Of a stretch of DNA of 64,000 nt, positions 51,801 through 63,800 are shown one piece after another. Position numbers and translations under genes: made by a program. How positions within the stretch are numbered: position 1 is the first letter of the stretch; the number at the start of each line of letters is the position of its first letter. The DNA comes from Sipunculus nudus. Taxonomy: Eukaryota; Annelida; Sipuncula; Golfingiida; Sipunculidae. The notes under the pieces were generated by a model. The model made no database searches, was not told the origin of the DNA, and saw only the letters and a list, made by a program, of their open reading frames with translations. Location of the stretch: positions 36,188,862 through 36,252,861 of the forward strand of contig CM049307.1 of NCBI GenBank assembly GCA_026874595.1, read 5' to 3'.

Positions 51801-53734
51801 TGCCCCCGCCACAAAGTGGCCGGGGCATATAGTTTTACCCATGTCCGTCATTCCGTCATTCTGTCATTCCGTCATTCCGTCATTCCGTCCTTCCGTCATT
51901 CCGAAATGAAACAGTTGTACGGACTTTTTTTCGCAATGCCTGCAGATATTGGCCTGATTTTTGGTGTGTGGGCAGATATAGACCAGTTACAGAACGAGTT
52001 CGCGTTTCGTCCCGGTTGACCTACTTTTGACTGTTTTACGGCTCCTAAACTTAGAAAATTTCATGAAAAATAGAAATATTCATGACAGATACACATGTAC
52101 GGACTTTTTTTCGCAATGCCTGCAGATATTGGCCTGATTTTTGTTGTGTGAGCAGATATAGACCAGTTACAGATGGAGTTCGCGTTTCGTCCTGGTTGAC
52201 CTACTTTTGACCGTTTTACAGCTCCTAAACTTAGAAAATTTCATGAAAAATAGAAATATTCATGACAGATACACATGTACGGACTTTTTTTCGCAATGCC
52301 TGCAGATATTGGCCTGATTTTTGGTGTGTGAGCAGATATAGACCAGTTACAGATCGAGTTCGCATTTCGTCCTGGTTGACCTACTTCTGACCGTTTTACA
52401 GCTCCTGAACAGAGAAAATTTCATGAAAAATATGAAATTTCATGACAAATACACATGTACGGTTTTTTTTTCTCAGTTCCTGCAGATATTGGCCTGATTT
52501 TTGGTGTGTGGACAGATATAGACCAGTTATAGATCAAGTTCGCGTTTCGTCCTGGTTGACCTACTTTTGACCGTTTTAAGGCTCCTGAACATAGAAAATT
52601 TCATGAAAAATATGAAATTTCATGACAAATACACATGTACGGTTTTTTTTGCTCAGTGCCTGCAGATATTGGCCTGATTTTTGGTGTGTGGACAGATATA
52701 GACCAGTTACAGATCAAGTTCGCGTTTCGTCCTAATTGACCTACTTTTGACTGTTTTACGGCTCCTAAACTTGGAAATTTTCATGTAAAATAGAAATATT
52801 CATGACAGATACACATGTACGGACTTTTTTTCGCAATGCCTGCAGATATAGGCCTAATTTTTGGTGTGTGGGCAGATATAGACCAGTTACAGATCGAGTT
52901 CGCGTTTCGTCCCGGTTGACCTACTTTTGACCTTTTTTCGGCTCCTGAACATAGAAAATTTCATGAAAAATATGAAATTTCATGACAAATACACATGTAC
53001 AGACATTTTTTTCGCAATGCCTGCAGATATTGGCCTGAATTTTGGTGTATCGGCAGATATTGACCAGTTACAGATGTAATTCACGTTTTGTCCCAATTGA
53101 CCTATTTTTGACCGTTTGACGGTGCTCTAACATAGAAAATTTCATAAAAAAGGTGCACATGTATGGACTTTATTTCGCAGTGCCTGCAGATATGGGCCTG
53201 ATTTTTGGTGTGTAGGCAGATAATGACCAGTTACAGATTGAGTTCTTGTTTTGTCTCAGTTGACCTACTTTTGACCATTTGACTGCTCCTGAACATAGAA
53301 AGTTTCATGAAAAATATAAATTTTCATAACAAATGCATATGTACTGACTTTTTTTCTTCAATGCCTGCAGATACCACCCTGATTTTTTTTTGTGTGGGCA
53401 GATAATGACAGTTACAGATCGAGTTTGCATTTCATCCTTGTTGACCTACTTTTGATTGTTTTACGGATCCTAAACATAGAAAATTTCATGAAAGACAGAA
53501 ATTTTTATGGAAAATGAATATGTATGGACTTTTTTTCACAATGCCTGCACATACTGGCATGATTTTTGGTGTGTTGCTTGATAATGACCCGTTACAGATC
53601 GAGTTTGCATTTTGCCCTTGTTGACCTACTTTTGACCATACGACACCTCCTGAACTTAAAAAATTTTCCAAATTTTACAAATGTTTCTAATTTGCCAAAG
53701 GCGGGGGCATTTGTGTCGTTCCGACACATCTAGT
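51801..53734 (+). mobile_element. Non-autonomous Helitron/Helentron-like element with 180-bp tandem core
   Basis: The left end is an imperfect hairpin TGCCCCCGCCAC-AAA-GTGGCCGGGGCA (51801-51827), followed by 8-bp ATTCCGTC repeats (~51845-51903). Then come about ten copies of a ~180-bp unit. The right end has GGCGGGGGCA (53700-53709), the exact reverse complement of the left TGCCCCCGCC. It also has a perfect 7-bp stem, TGTGTCG-TTC-CGACACA (53712-53728), followed at once by T-CTAG-T (CTAG at 53730-53733). A 3' hairpin next to CTRR with a following T is the Helitron hallmark. Subterminal inverted repeats plus a tandem core are known from Helentron-type elements (HINE/DINE-1) and the pearl elements of bivalves. 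No Rep/helicase coding is present. The exact 5' boundary is uncertain by several bases. Confidence 0.75.
51921..53680 (+). repeat. ~180-bp tandem array, about 10 units, core of the Helitron-like element
   Basis: Units begin with (G)GACTTTTTTTCGCAATGCC or a variant at 51921, 52101, 52281, 52461, 52641, 52821, 53001, 53165, 53345 and 53526. Spacing is exactly 180 bp for the first six steps and 164, 180 and 181 for the rest. Shared blocks include CTGCAGATATTGGCCTGATTTTTGG, TTGACCTACTTTTGACCGTTTTA and the linker AAATTTCATGAAAAAT. The leftmost units are nearly identical and the rightmost are clearly more diverged. No unit keeps an open frame across the array. Confidence 0.95.
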
Positions 53735-53924
53735 TATTATTGTTATACTGTGTAATTTTATTGATTTAGTGTTGTGATGTTAGGATTGTTCTAAGAATTA
53801 ATTATAATTATTTGTTAATAAACAAAACAATGACTTCTTTATTCATTCCCCTAGACATTTCACGCTGCCTAGTGTTGCGGAATCTGATTTTTTTTTTATC
53901 TCCGTAACAAAATTTGTGCTCGTC

Positions 53925-55160
53925 ACGATTACGTTATCTGTTTTTATTAGTTTCCGTAACACTGTGTCGTATTTCGTATCTTGAGATAATGTGTCGTTAC
54001 AATCCTAAAAATAACGTCTAATACTTCAGCCAGGAAAGCTGGACTCATCCTTATTTTACATTTAAGTCAATATCTTTGTGAAATGGTATGCAGGATATAA
54101 CGGTCTTGATAGCATTTACTATCGGTTAAATGACCATTTGGGGCATATACCCCACTCCACTCGCAAACCACGCCCCAGTAGAAAAAAAATAATGCCGATC
54201 GTAAACACTGACAGCATTTCCAGACATGTGGCAGTCTTGTTCACGTGACCGCAGACTAGACTGGCCTACATTTGTTGAATAAACTATCAGAACGTCCAAT
54301 GTAAATTTACAATTAGTAGTGCACAGAAGGGTATCTTTAACCCCTAACGCTACCCAGCGGGGTCCACATGGTAAAGATTACCCCTCGATCCCTCTAAATA
54401 GCTAACAAAACAAACCGACTTGACTCCAAGTAGACTGTAAGTTTGTTTCCTCAGTGAGAATAGTTAATTTGTCCAAGGGTGCAAGCTTGTCCACGAAAAC
54501 ATTTAGAACCAATGTAAACTTGACCGACATCTCAAGGGCCGCCATTGGGGTATATGTGTGGAGCCATGGCTCTACCATGAGGATGGCCGGGTCAATGGAA
54601 GAATTTTGTGTCGGAGGATAAAAAGTAGGGTTTAGTTCCGGCATTCACGTGAATGCGTGTAAATCATACTGGCGGGTCCAGATAGCTTACTTTATGTGGT
54701 AAAGCAGCTATAAATGGCACGGATACCACAAAAGGGCCTTTTTCATAACTTCTTTAAAAACTTTTGTGCATGCAAGCATGCATGCAAGTCTATCCGCTTC
54801 TGGTTTATTAGCCACGTGGAAGTATTTCAATAAGCTCGGCCACGCATACGGTTCACTAGCCCTCATTCAATATAAGTTATTATCATTCCATGTTCATAAA
54901 TATCTGTAGTTTACGTCAGATGAACAGGCTTCATTGTAAGGCGCCGCAGTGAACCTTACGGGTAATTCGCGCTAGACGTGTGTGAAATCTCTAGCCTTGT
55001 ACGTATCTTATGGCCTGATGTAGGGATATAAAGATGCCGTTTTAATCACAAGAGGGCTACGCGCACCTGCCAAATAAGGATGCCCCCACTAAAACCTAGC
55101 CGAAGACTTATGTATCATTCTTGTATGGCGTGAGCCCGCTGCCGCCACCCATGAAATATT
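53925..55160. other. Intergenic, no gene recognised
   Basis: No coding or repeat structure recognised. Confidence 0.5.
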
Positions 55161-55164
55161 GAAC

Positions 55165-55260
55165 AAGCGATTGGTTCTTTCGAAAGGGCACCTGTGCAAT
55201 GGGGGCTCATCTGAGGGCTGGGCGCATGCGCACCGCCTGTGACCTTGACTGACCTTCTAA
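55165..55260. promoter_or_regulatory. Promoter-like motif cluster (CCAAT, NRF-1-like, nuclear receptor)
   Basis: Within about 90 bp lie ATTGG (inverted CCAAT, ~55170), GCGCATGCGCA (55222-55232, NRF-1-like) and TGACCTTGA (55240-55248, an ERR/NR5A-type site as its complement) followed by TGACCTT. It sits just upstream of the candidate exon at 55.5 kb. Motif identity is read from sequence; function is inferred. Confidence 0.35.
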
Positions 55261-55483
55261 CAAAAGCAACAACTATTTCGTGTCTCTTCGGCTAATTACC
55301 CTCAAAGGGACCCCCGTAATAAGAGGCAGTTTGAATTATTTATTCCATATTCCGTGCCACGGAAATTGCCTCGCGTAGGTCAGGAAGTCTGATTGGACTA
55401 GGTCTGCTGGATTGCGTGTTATCCCCGTGCGTCTGTCAGCCGACCACAGTATCAGTCACTGCAAGGTAAACAACAATTTATTG

Positions 55484-55732
55484 TCAACTTGCTGGTTTCC
55501 GGCAATAGGCATTTTGGGCGTAGCCACACGGCAAGCACGCATCATTTTCCTGTATACCAAGTGTGGTATTAAGCAAGTATTGGACCACATTCGATGTCAC
55601 GGCGTGATCGAGGGAGAGAATCGGTGTATGATCCCGGTATGCGAGCACGGAAATGACGAAAACGAGGATATCAGCGAATATACCAAGTACACAAACCTGA
55701 AGCTGAAGACTGACATCGTTAAGAGCTATTGA
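55484..55732 (+). CDS. Weak candidate terminal exon of an unrecognised gene
   Basis: The frame ending at 55732 (TGA) has a base composition and codon choice unlike its AT-rich flanks, for example AAC-CTG-AAG-CTG-AAG-ACT-GAC-ATC-GTT-AAG. It encodes a hydrophilic C-terminus (GNDENEDISEYTKYTNLKLK) preceded by a segment with five cysteines. AATAAA follows the stop at 55795-55800. There is no ATG at the 5' end of the frame (only TTG at 55412), so it would have to be a downstream exon. Possible acceptors are the TAG or AAG sites between 55500 and 55570; none is strong. I recognise no family. It may equally be a fortuitous open frame. Confidence 0.25.
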   Translation, partial: STCWFPAIGILGVATRQARIIFLYTKCGIKQVLDHIRCHGVIEGENRCMIPVCEHGNDENEDISEYTKYTNLKLKTDIVKSY

Positions 55733-57557
55733 TTTCCGATCAAATACTCTCACATTTTATTAAAAAAAAACTTGCCTTGCATGCAACGCCTTCGAATAAA
55801 TCAAAATACTGGCCTAAAAACTGTTATATTTATAATAAAGGCTCCTTGTGTATGTGATTGATTATATATTTCAAAATATGAATATATGAATGGATATTTC
55901 GTAATTTGAAATTTGTCAGATTATAACCTGATTAAATATTATTTCAAAATTAAGTGTACAAAAACAGAGTATTAAAGATGGATGATGAAGATTATTAGCA
56001 TTCCATTACATTGTTATATATGAAGTAAATATTATATATTTTCCAGTAATCTTTCATTTTTCATTTCATTGTAGTTATTTCCTCACTGAGCAGCATTTAA
56101 CCAAATAATGGGCCCATATACTAGGGTTCTTTTTCCGATTTGGCAAACTTTCTGAGCACTCCTGATCTTTCAACTGTTTCCATTAGCATCTATATACAAT
56201 TAAGAAAAGAGAAAAAAATAACCATGATCATGACACCCGGTACCCATGCATTACAACGCACCAAAACATTCCCACACAGGCTTTTTTGAAAAGCAAATCC
56301 ACACAAGAAATAGTTAACAAATGTTAGCGGATACGACAAGGAGTTCTATGTGCCAGAAGTCAAATTCATGCATGCCCTCGCACCGATTAGAAAATTGGTA
56401 CCTATACTTGAAATTTTAGTGGAAATAATCGCGTCCTGTGCCTCTATACTATTGGTTACTACAACTTGGTCTCCTCAGGGAAATTTTTAAAAAATTTACC
56501 AGTTTTTTAATTTCTGTTTTTATTTATGTTTGAATTATTGTGTATCCATATCGGAACCAAAGAGGATTTTAGTCGTGTTTTACATGTGTAAGTGCGCTGA
56601 AGGACATCAACTCCTTTCTGAAAGTCAATTTTATTTGTGTCAGCAAATAAATATAGAGACGAGCTTTGAATAGCCCCTTAGAAACGTATATACAAGCAAG
56701 TATATATTATTAAGAAAGTGATATACATGTAAGCTGAACAAAAGCAAAAGGGATTTGGAACGGTATTTAGACCAACAAAATTGACAAAATATATGCAGTT
56801 TTTAAGCAGCTTAATTCCCCTGACAGGAGAAAGAGGCCGCAGGGTTTTTTTTCTAGATTCCTTTAATTATTTTCATATCAGGTTTCAATATTGAATATGA
56901 TCTTGCGCAGACTTTCAGCTTTTTAATGCTAACAAAAGAAAAAAAAACAGCATATGGCTCAGGCAAAATGAAATGTATTGTCATGTTGCCTGTAAAATCG
57001 ATGTTCCCCTTTGAAAGAAGCCCCAGGAAGACGGTTCGCCAATGGTTTCGTATTTACGATTGCCCAGGTTTGCCATTTAAAGTATGTTAAAATGGAATTA
57101 ATCAGTGGCTCGAATTTACTTGACGTCTAAGATTGTAAAAGGGGGAGTTACGAGATGCAATTAAGGGCCAAAAGAGGCTGCGTTTCTCGTGTTGTCTAAC
57201 AGAATACGACAAGGCTGTCGTCAAATGAATCTTTTGTCAGCAGGTGCGCCAGCGTTCTTCTTTTTCCAAACTCTTTATGTCTTCTGAATTATTGCGCAGA
57301 AGGTTAGTTCCTTTATATATAGGCCCCGATTTGTCAGAAGTGTTCTTTTATTCCGTGAGGAAGGGACGTTACCTATTTTAAGGACAATGACGAGAAAGTA
57401 GCGAATAAAAGAAACTCAACAGTCTCCTATAGGCGTTTATTGCTACAAGTTCAGATGTGAAATGTGCAAAAAATATGTGCATGTATAGACACAGGGTACT
57501 GAGAAAACTGTGGATTACTGTTAATGCATAAGTTTCATTACAAAATAAAATTTCGTA

Positions 57558-57559
<2 letters not shown>

Positions 57560-57611
<52 letters not shown>
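57560..57611. repeat. (TA)n microsatellite
   Basis: Perfect TA run. Confidence 0.98.
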
Positions 57612-57615
<4 letters not shown>

Positions 57616-58318
57616 ATTGTTATTCATGAGATTATGGCAAATTTTAATTAAAAAATCTTAGAATCCCTGGAGAAACGCGTTCATCTTGAGGACATCTTTG
57701 TGCAATCATTAATGTTACTGTTCTGTTAAAAAAGACAACAAGAGAGGATATAAATTAGTCTCGACAAACTAATAAGATATTATATAGTTTTGAGGGAAAC
57801 TTCCATATGTATGCATTGAAATGCTAATTGTGTATATATACCAGTTAATGACAGTCGTGTTCGCTTCCTATATATTCTTGAAAAAGTTGACCGTTTGTAT
57901 TTTATATATTTGTTTCTATATAAATAGATATCGACGGAATTGAAATATTGATTGTAAAAAGTAAAGTAAATAAGAATTTAAATATCGACATGTAATAGGG
58001 GAAATAGGCATGCCTTCTCACTGAGACATAAAAATGTACCTGCATGCATGTATAACCGCAAGGTGTGTGTATACATGCATGTATTCTTTTTTTATACTGC
58101 ATTTATAACAAGCTTTGGTTAAGTAAATAATTTGGCGAAAATAACTGCGTATGTCTTCGACTGAAAAAAACAATACTGATATCGCAGGGAAGATTTAACC
58201 ATTAATTTCGTCGTTTACATACACGTGTACGGTAATTGAGATATATGATTTGAAAGACCGATTCCCTTTCTGCGTCATAAGCAGCCATTTTTCCTATATA
58301 CTTGCTTAGGTCTTTAAC

Positions 58319-58325
<7 letters not shown>

Positions 58326-58381
<56 letters not shown>
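58326..58381. repeat. (TA)n microsatellite
   Basis: Perfect TA run, followed directly by GTCACC. Confidence 0.98.
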
Positions 58382-58384
<3 letters not shown>

Positions 58385-59348
58385 ACCTTATCTATTCATG
58401 CTGTTACTTTTTTATATAGTTGTTTAGATTATTCCGTGTAATTTAACAAATATATCAGATATCACTGGGGTTGAAAGAAGGTAATACATATATTGTTTTC
58501 TCATATGGGTTTGATATCTTAAATATTCCAGATGTATAGTTATATAGTTTAATTTGTTTCCATAAATTGTTAATTGGGATCATTTAAGGAACACGTTTTA
58601 TATATACATTTTATACGATATATCAGCAATTGTATTATAAGAACAAATCAATGTAAATTTATTTATTCATGTAAAATAAATTTATTTCCATTGCAATAAT
58701 TCGGGAATACCTGGTCATGCATGTATTTTATTTCTTTATATGATCAGTATTATTCTATAGGCAACACTATAAACACAATTAAAATATGTGTTATAATGTA
58801 TGCATGCAATATATATAATAATCTTGTTGAATGTGATTACTTCCTCCGAGGGCCCGATTTTCCACTATGGGAATTTTATTATTTATATAATAAAGGTAAA
58901 GGCATTCCAAAGTAAGCCGAAAATTTAGTTAATGTTTTGGTTGTATTGAAAATATTTACGACGCTAAGTTTTTCACGTTAATTACACTATACTTTTTATA
59001 TAGATATAAACTTATGATATTATCCAAGTTAGTAAAAATATCGCTCATTTACATTTTGACTGTTATAATTAACCATTTACTGCCGAATATAGGGAACTTT
59101 TTTACCTTTTATCATTAAACACCTCAGTGTTTATCATGTATGCGCTTCTCTGACAAATTCATCTGCTGCTTGGAATAGAGCATAATGAATATTAACAACC
59201 TTCAAGTCTAGAAGTACCCTAATATATCTTAATAAAATTTAATAGGTATGTTAATATCTGTAGCCTTTGGGTTGGACTGGTTTACGGCGCCCACAGGGAC
59301 CGCAATCTCAGTAAAAAGTCGATGTGGCGGGATATGAATTTTACACAG

Positions 59349-59362
59349 GTTGCCATGACAAC
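59349..59362. promoter_or_regulatory. RFX X-box-like site
   Basis: GTTGCCATGACAAC fits both X-box half sites, with one deviation in the second half. Confidence 0.45.
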
Positions 59363-59647
59363 AGTCAAACTGTTTGGTAATTGTCTGCACCAGTCTGGGT
59401 AACTAAATTTTGTGCAGAGTGGAATTAGCTCAGCAAGCTTATGAAGATTTTATTTGCTGCGTCTTTGTTGTTCTGTTCAAAGATAGGTTTTTCATTTAGA
59501 GTCGGAATAAAGAATATGTGCATGGCTCAACCGAATTTTTTTTAATAATACTGTTTGCCGGTATATATAGGGGCAGTGAGAATGAGAGAGAGAAAAAAAA
59601 GTAAGAAAGAACGAATGAATGAAAGGAGAAAAACAGAACGAGAGAAT

Positions 59648-59648
<1 letters not shown>

Positions 59649-59699
<51 letters not shown>

Positions 59700-59731
59700 A
59701 TGAATGAATGAATGAATGAATAAATGAATGA
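59649..59731. repeat. (GAAA)n then (GAAT)n microsatellite
   Basis: About 13 AAAG units to ~59700, then seven or so TGAA units. A purine-rich stretch from 59578 leads into it. Confidence 0.97.
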
Positions 59732-60419
59732 TATATAATTATAATAATAATATTAATATAATATTATTAATGAAGAGAAGGAGGAGTCATTTATAGGCTC
59801 ATTAATCCATTTATGGACGTCAAGATTACAACGAAATAAGAAGACCATGCACGCATATGTTGCGCAAGATTTCAGTCAGAAAGATAAAAAGGTACTGGGG
59901 GAGGCAATCCAAGAACTTGGGAGACAAATGGATCATGTTACAAGCGGTTCGTGAGCACTAAGGTTTAATTCAAGAAAATCTGACACTCTCAACCTGGCAC
60001 ATCTGTGTTATGCTGGTATTTTATTCTGGTCTCACTTGTTCTTAGTGCATTGGCGAGGTAGCTCATATACTGGTTTCATTGCTGTGGCAACGCGGTAACC
60101 ATGGCGCCTCGTGGTTCCGTATTGCACTTAATCCACCTCAGCATATGACTGCGTTAAACAGTGGTATGGTTTACCTAAACGAAAACAATCTAAAGCTGGA
60201 ATTAATATGATTTATTCTAGAATTTTAGCCTGTTGAATGATATAATTATCATAGATAAATCGGATTTACTCTTGGCAAGACAATTTGCTGATATTTCTTA
60301 GAAATAAAAGTAATTTGTACTATCCGGGCGAAATGAATAAATACGACAAAAAAAGCAAACAGAGAGCGCTGAATACAATATATTTATAGATGTAATCAGT
60401 ATTATTGGGCGGAGTATGA

Positions 60420-60790
60420 TTGCAGGTTGCTCGCCGGAAGACGGCCGCGCCCCTTGGCGGCAGGTTTTCCGCTGGCCTTGCTCATCTGCCTGTACATAGT
60501 AGGCTGGTATTACCGTGATGGGGCTCCTCTGACGGCAGGGGGCCTCAGGTGCGGTCCTGTTCACCTCGCCCTTAAAGAGCGGCAAGGTATGAAAGAAATT
60601 GCACATCAGACACCTGAGGTCCAAACATGGCGTCGCTAGAAAGGCCATCAAAGTTGCCCGTGGTGGCAGAATGGCTACACACTTCAAAGTGTATGTGTGT
60701 TTCCAACCTCCCTGAGGAGACAAAGATTACCATAGCAACGGAGCCAGTTATCTGATCAAAGTCGGCAGATATAGTTTCAAAGCAGCAGCG
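60420..60790. other. GC-richer block with a 141-codon open frame, product not recognised
   Basis: This block is notably richer in G and C than its flanks and keeps open frames on both strands (minus 60723 to 60298; plus 60427 to 60639). Neither translation shows a family motif. The minus frame runs into AT-rich DNA encoding a hydrophobic tail. It could be a conserved regulatory island or an exon. An RFX-like site sits at its right edge. Confidence 0.3.
60725..60740. promoter_or_regulatory. RFX X-box-like site
   Basis: ATTACCATAGCAAC (complement GTTGCTATGGTAAT) matches the X-box with a one-base deviation. It lies at the edge of a GC-richer block. Confidence 0.4.
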
Positions 60791-60871
60791 AGAGGAGAGC
60801 AGAGAAGACAGTTATGATGCGTAGTTCCCTACAGCAAGACTTACACCTGAAGCCACGCAAAATGAGAATTC

Positions 60872-60885
60872 GTTACCATGGCAAC
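60872..60885. promoter_or_regulatory. RFX X-box palindrome
   Basis: GTTACCATGGCAAC is a full two-half-site match to the RFX X-box (GTNRCC-N(0-3)-RGYAAC). Related sites lie at 59349 and 60726. Confidence 0.5.
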
Positions 60886-60899
60886 TTTTCTTTCTTATT

Positions 60900-63800
60900 T
60901 CCGCAGGGGTATAATTGGTATATACCCGGATAATGATGTTGACAAGCCAATATGTTGGTAAAAGCCACAAGACAAAGGCGGACTACGCAAGACGGCACGG
61001 GGATGCCGTGACATCGGAAATGTACTTCGCTCATCTTTCTTTCATTTGCAGCTTCAAGGACAGGGTGCCGGGGAGGGGCTTGCCTTTGTTTCCTTTCTTA
61101 TACTTTCGTCATATTTACGGTTGGCGGATAGTTATTCCAATCCTGCCTGCACAAACTACATAAGAGTACTGTCTGTTATTTCTTACCTGATTACTTGTGG
61201 TCATATGTTCACATGCAGGAAAAGGAAGAGTCCGCTGAAGCTCTCTTTTTGTGTCAGCCACACAAACTGGCGGCATGTACAGTCAATAGTCAAAGCCTTG
61301 AAGCTCCTCTCTGTCATTTTTCATCGCAGTTCGTATGTTAAAACTTGTGAGGTTTGCTACCCATGATTGATAAGCTTAATTTTTAACTTCAACTCGCCAC
61401 CTTTTTCAACCCAAGTGTACGAGTTTCGCTCACATTACATATATAAACACTGGCAAGACTTAAATATAAACTGATGCCTTTTTGCCACCTGTTTTAATAA
61501 ACATATGTCCTCATAAACATGTATGCATTCTTATCTATCTGATATGACATAAGCTTTATGACAAATTGCATATGTTTGTAAAAAATTTAAGATTAAACAG
61601 ATTTTATCTACAGCGCATTTTCTGATATTTTCCGGCGGCTTGCACGATAAAAGACGGGGAAATTGAAGTTGCGTGAATGTGTCTTACAGGATGTAGTCAA
61701 CAAAAATCTCTTATATATTTAATAGCTTCTTTGTCTTGTTTTGTGGGCGTTTAATCTCTGATGCAATGTTTGATTTTCTATGAATGAAAACGTCAACTGG
61801 AAGAAATGTAACTTCTGTTTGAAATTACATAAAATAGCAAAAGAAATACTTTCCTTTGGGTCAGTTATTTGTTTGTATAACAAAGAAAAGTTCATTCAGT
61901 CAATACCATAAAATATGTTTGGAAAACCTGGATAGGAAAGGTTTCTTTTATGGTTGCCGACAACCTGCTCGTGATACGCTGTACTTGATATCTGTAATCT
62001 ATTGACTGCAAGCCTTCGCCATTCACTTATTCGGACCATATTCCAAGATTCGTTCGTACATAAAGTGACTGTAGATTGACTGTGTATTCAGGAAATATTC
62101 CGTGATGACGTTCCTGGATCCGGATCATATGCCGAATCTACACCAAAATCTAATCGATTCTTCATTGGCCCCATGTCCGAAATGACCGGAAAATTTCATA
62201 AGATACCGTTCTTGATTGCGTGAGTTAATTTGTAAACAAACACACAAACAAACAAACGAACGGAAATGAAGGCATACCCTCCTTCGGAGGAAAAATGGGG
62301 CACCCCTTCCAGTGCCTGCTGTCATAGTACTACGGACTATGATGTACACTCTTTATATTTGCCTAGTTCATTAAGTCGGTGGAAACCGTGGTGACTCCCA
62401 ATGAAATCACTTCTACTTCTAATGGACAATGACTGGTGACAAGTTGATGGCTATTCTCTTGGTTCTACTGATACACAGCCTAGCTGAAAGGAATCTATTT
62501 GTGCCAAACACTAAATCTGTCATCAACATACAGATTTTGATGGGCTGTTTGCAGCAGCGTTAGCAGTACTTGCTGTTTTTAAACAGAGACTGCGTAACCC
62601 AGATTATCTTTAGTGCAAACATGACTGTTTGCCTCCGCCGCGTGGCCAGATGACATTTCGCCGGAGTCTTCTTATAGTACAATAAAGGCTCTATAATAAT
62701 TAGCCCACGCCGAAGCAGTTCACGACAAACTAATGCAGAAATATGGATGGAAAAGCACCAACACTCATAACGGATGCTTAGGCTCATGTGCACGGATATC
62801 TACAGTAATCTATATATACAATGAATTTTTAGTTTCAACTTGTATTCATAAGAATGATAATTCTGGCTGAAGATCCAGTGCAAGACCCAATATTACATGG
62901 ACACATAGACCACACAAAACTTAAGATAAAATAAGCCCTATTTAATTTAACCAAAGTTGTTCAAAGTCAATCATTTTGTCTCACTGCATGTTCAGCCCAT
63001 CTGATGTGCTGGGATTCTGCTATCAAGGCTTTTTCTTTCACAAAAAAGTGATTTGATTTCTGATTTTTCATTCAGGAATTTAGTACATGCATGAAGGTCC
63101 GCTTTCTAGCCTAACCAGTTACAAAAAAATGCACTTATCAAGGATTAATTATAGAAACAAAGGCTGTTTCATAACCATTGGTGGGGAAACATACTAGTTT
63201 GAATCAAGGTTTGGTCCTTAATAGATCTAATTAGGTCAGCATGATTCCAGCTGCATACGGAGAAATGTATAGAGCAAGTTCTGCCAAACAAAAAATAACA
63301 TGCCGAGCTGACTTCAGATTTAACCTAACTAATTTAGTCCAACTGGACTTTGACCCGAGCGCTTTGTCCAACATAAGTTAGTGTCATGGTGTTTGAAGTG
63401 AAAATGACACATAATTAAGTATGAGAACGGTACTCATATCTTTGCCTGCACATGAATACTGCAGATTGAGTAAAATTATGCCCGGGAAAGAAACCAGATT
63501 ACTCTATCCATAGTTATCCAAGTTAACTATATATCGATTACTTCAGGCATAGAGTACTTCAGGCAAATAGCTCTTATAAGACAGAAAGTGGAAGAAAACA
63601 TTTTCAAAATGACACTTATTACCTTATCTCAACTTGCTCAAGAATGTAAAAAAAGTTTAACGCTTTCTCCTTTGTCTGTTAAGACAAATGTTGTATAGCT
63701 GTCTTTTATTGCCTTTTGTTTCCTAATGTAGCCTATACTATTCAACTAAACTGACATTGTGACATTTGCAAAACAGGAATTACCTCGATTGTATTTGCAT

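Larger units (their letters stand above)
51256..53915 (+). mobile_element. Possible solo LTR (or short TATA-driven transcription unit) interrupted by the Helitron-like element
   Basis: A TATA box with HSE (51397-51452), a transcribed-looking stretch to ~51790 and an AATAAA at 53817-53822 have the order U3-R-U5, with the Helitron-like element inserted between TATA and polyA signal. Candidate ends TGTTAC (51256) and GTAACA (~53910, alternative ~53955) form a short TG..CA inverted repeat typical of Ty3/gypsy LTRs. I could not find a convincing target-site duplication or any gag/pol remnant. A host gene promoter with a noncoding first exon remains possible. Confidence 0.3.
55810..59340. other. 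Intergenic, AT-rich, no gene recognised
   Basis: Two (TA)n arrays. The segment 56800-57400 is unique-looking and less AT-rich than its flanks. Confidence 0.5.

Noticed and set aside
51921-53680. Regular 180-bp repeats considered as a CRISPR-like or centromeric satellite array
   Set aside because: Unit length and lack of spacers exclude CRISPR. Only ten units bounded by element ends argue against a centromeric satellite.
59424-59436. TTAGCTCAGCAAG resembling a tRNA A box
   Set aside because: The downstream GTTCAAAG is a poor B box and no tRNA arms pair around it.
60298-60723. 141-codon minus-strand frame, the longest outside HS3ST
   Set aside because: No family motif, overlapped by an equally open plus-strand frame, and its end runs into AT-rich DNA. 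Kept only as a block of interest.
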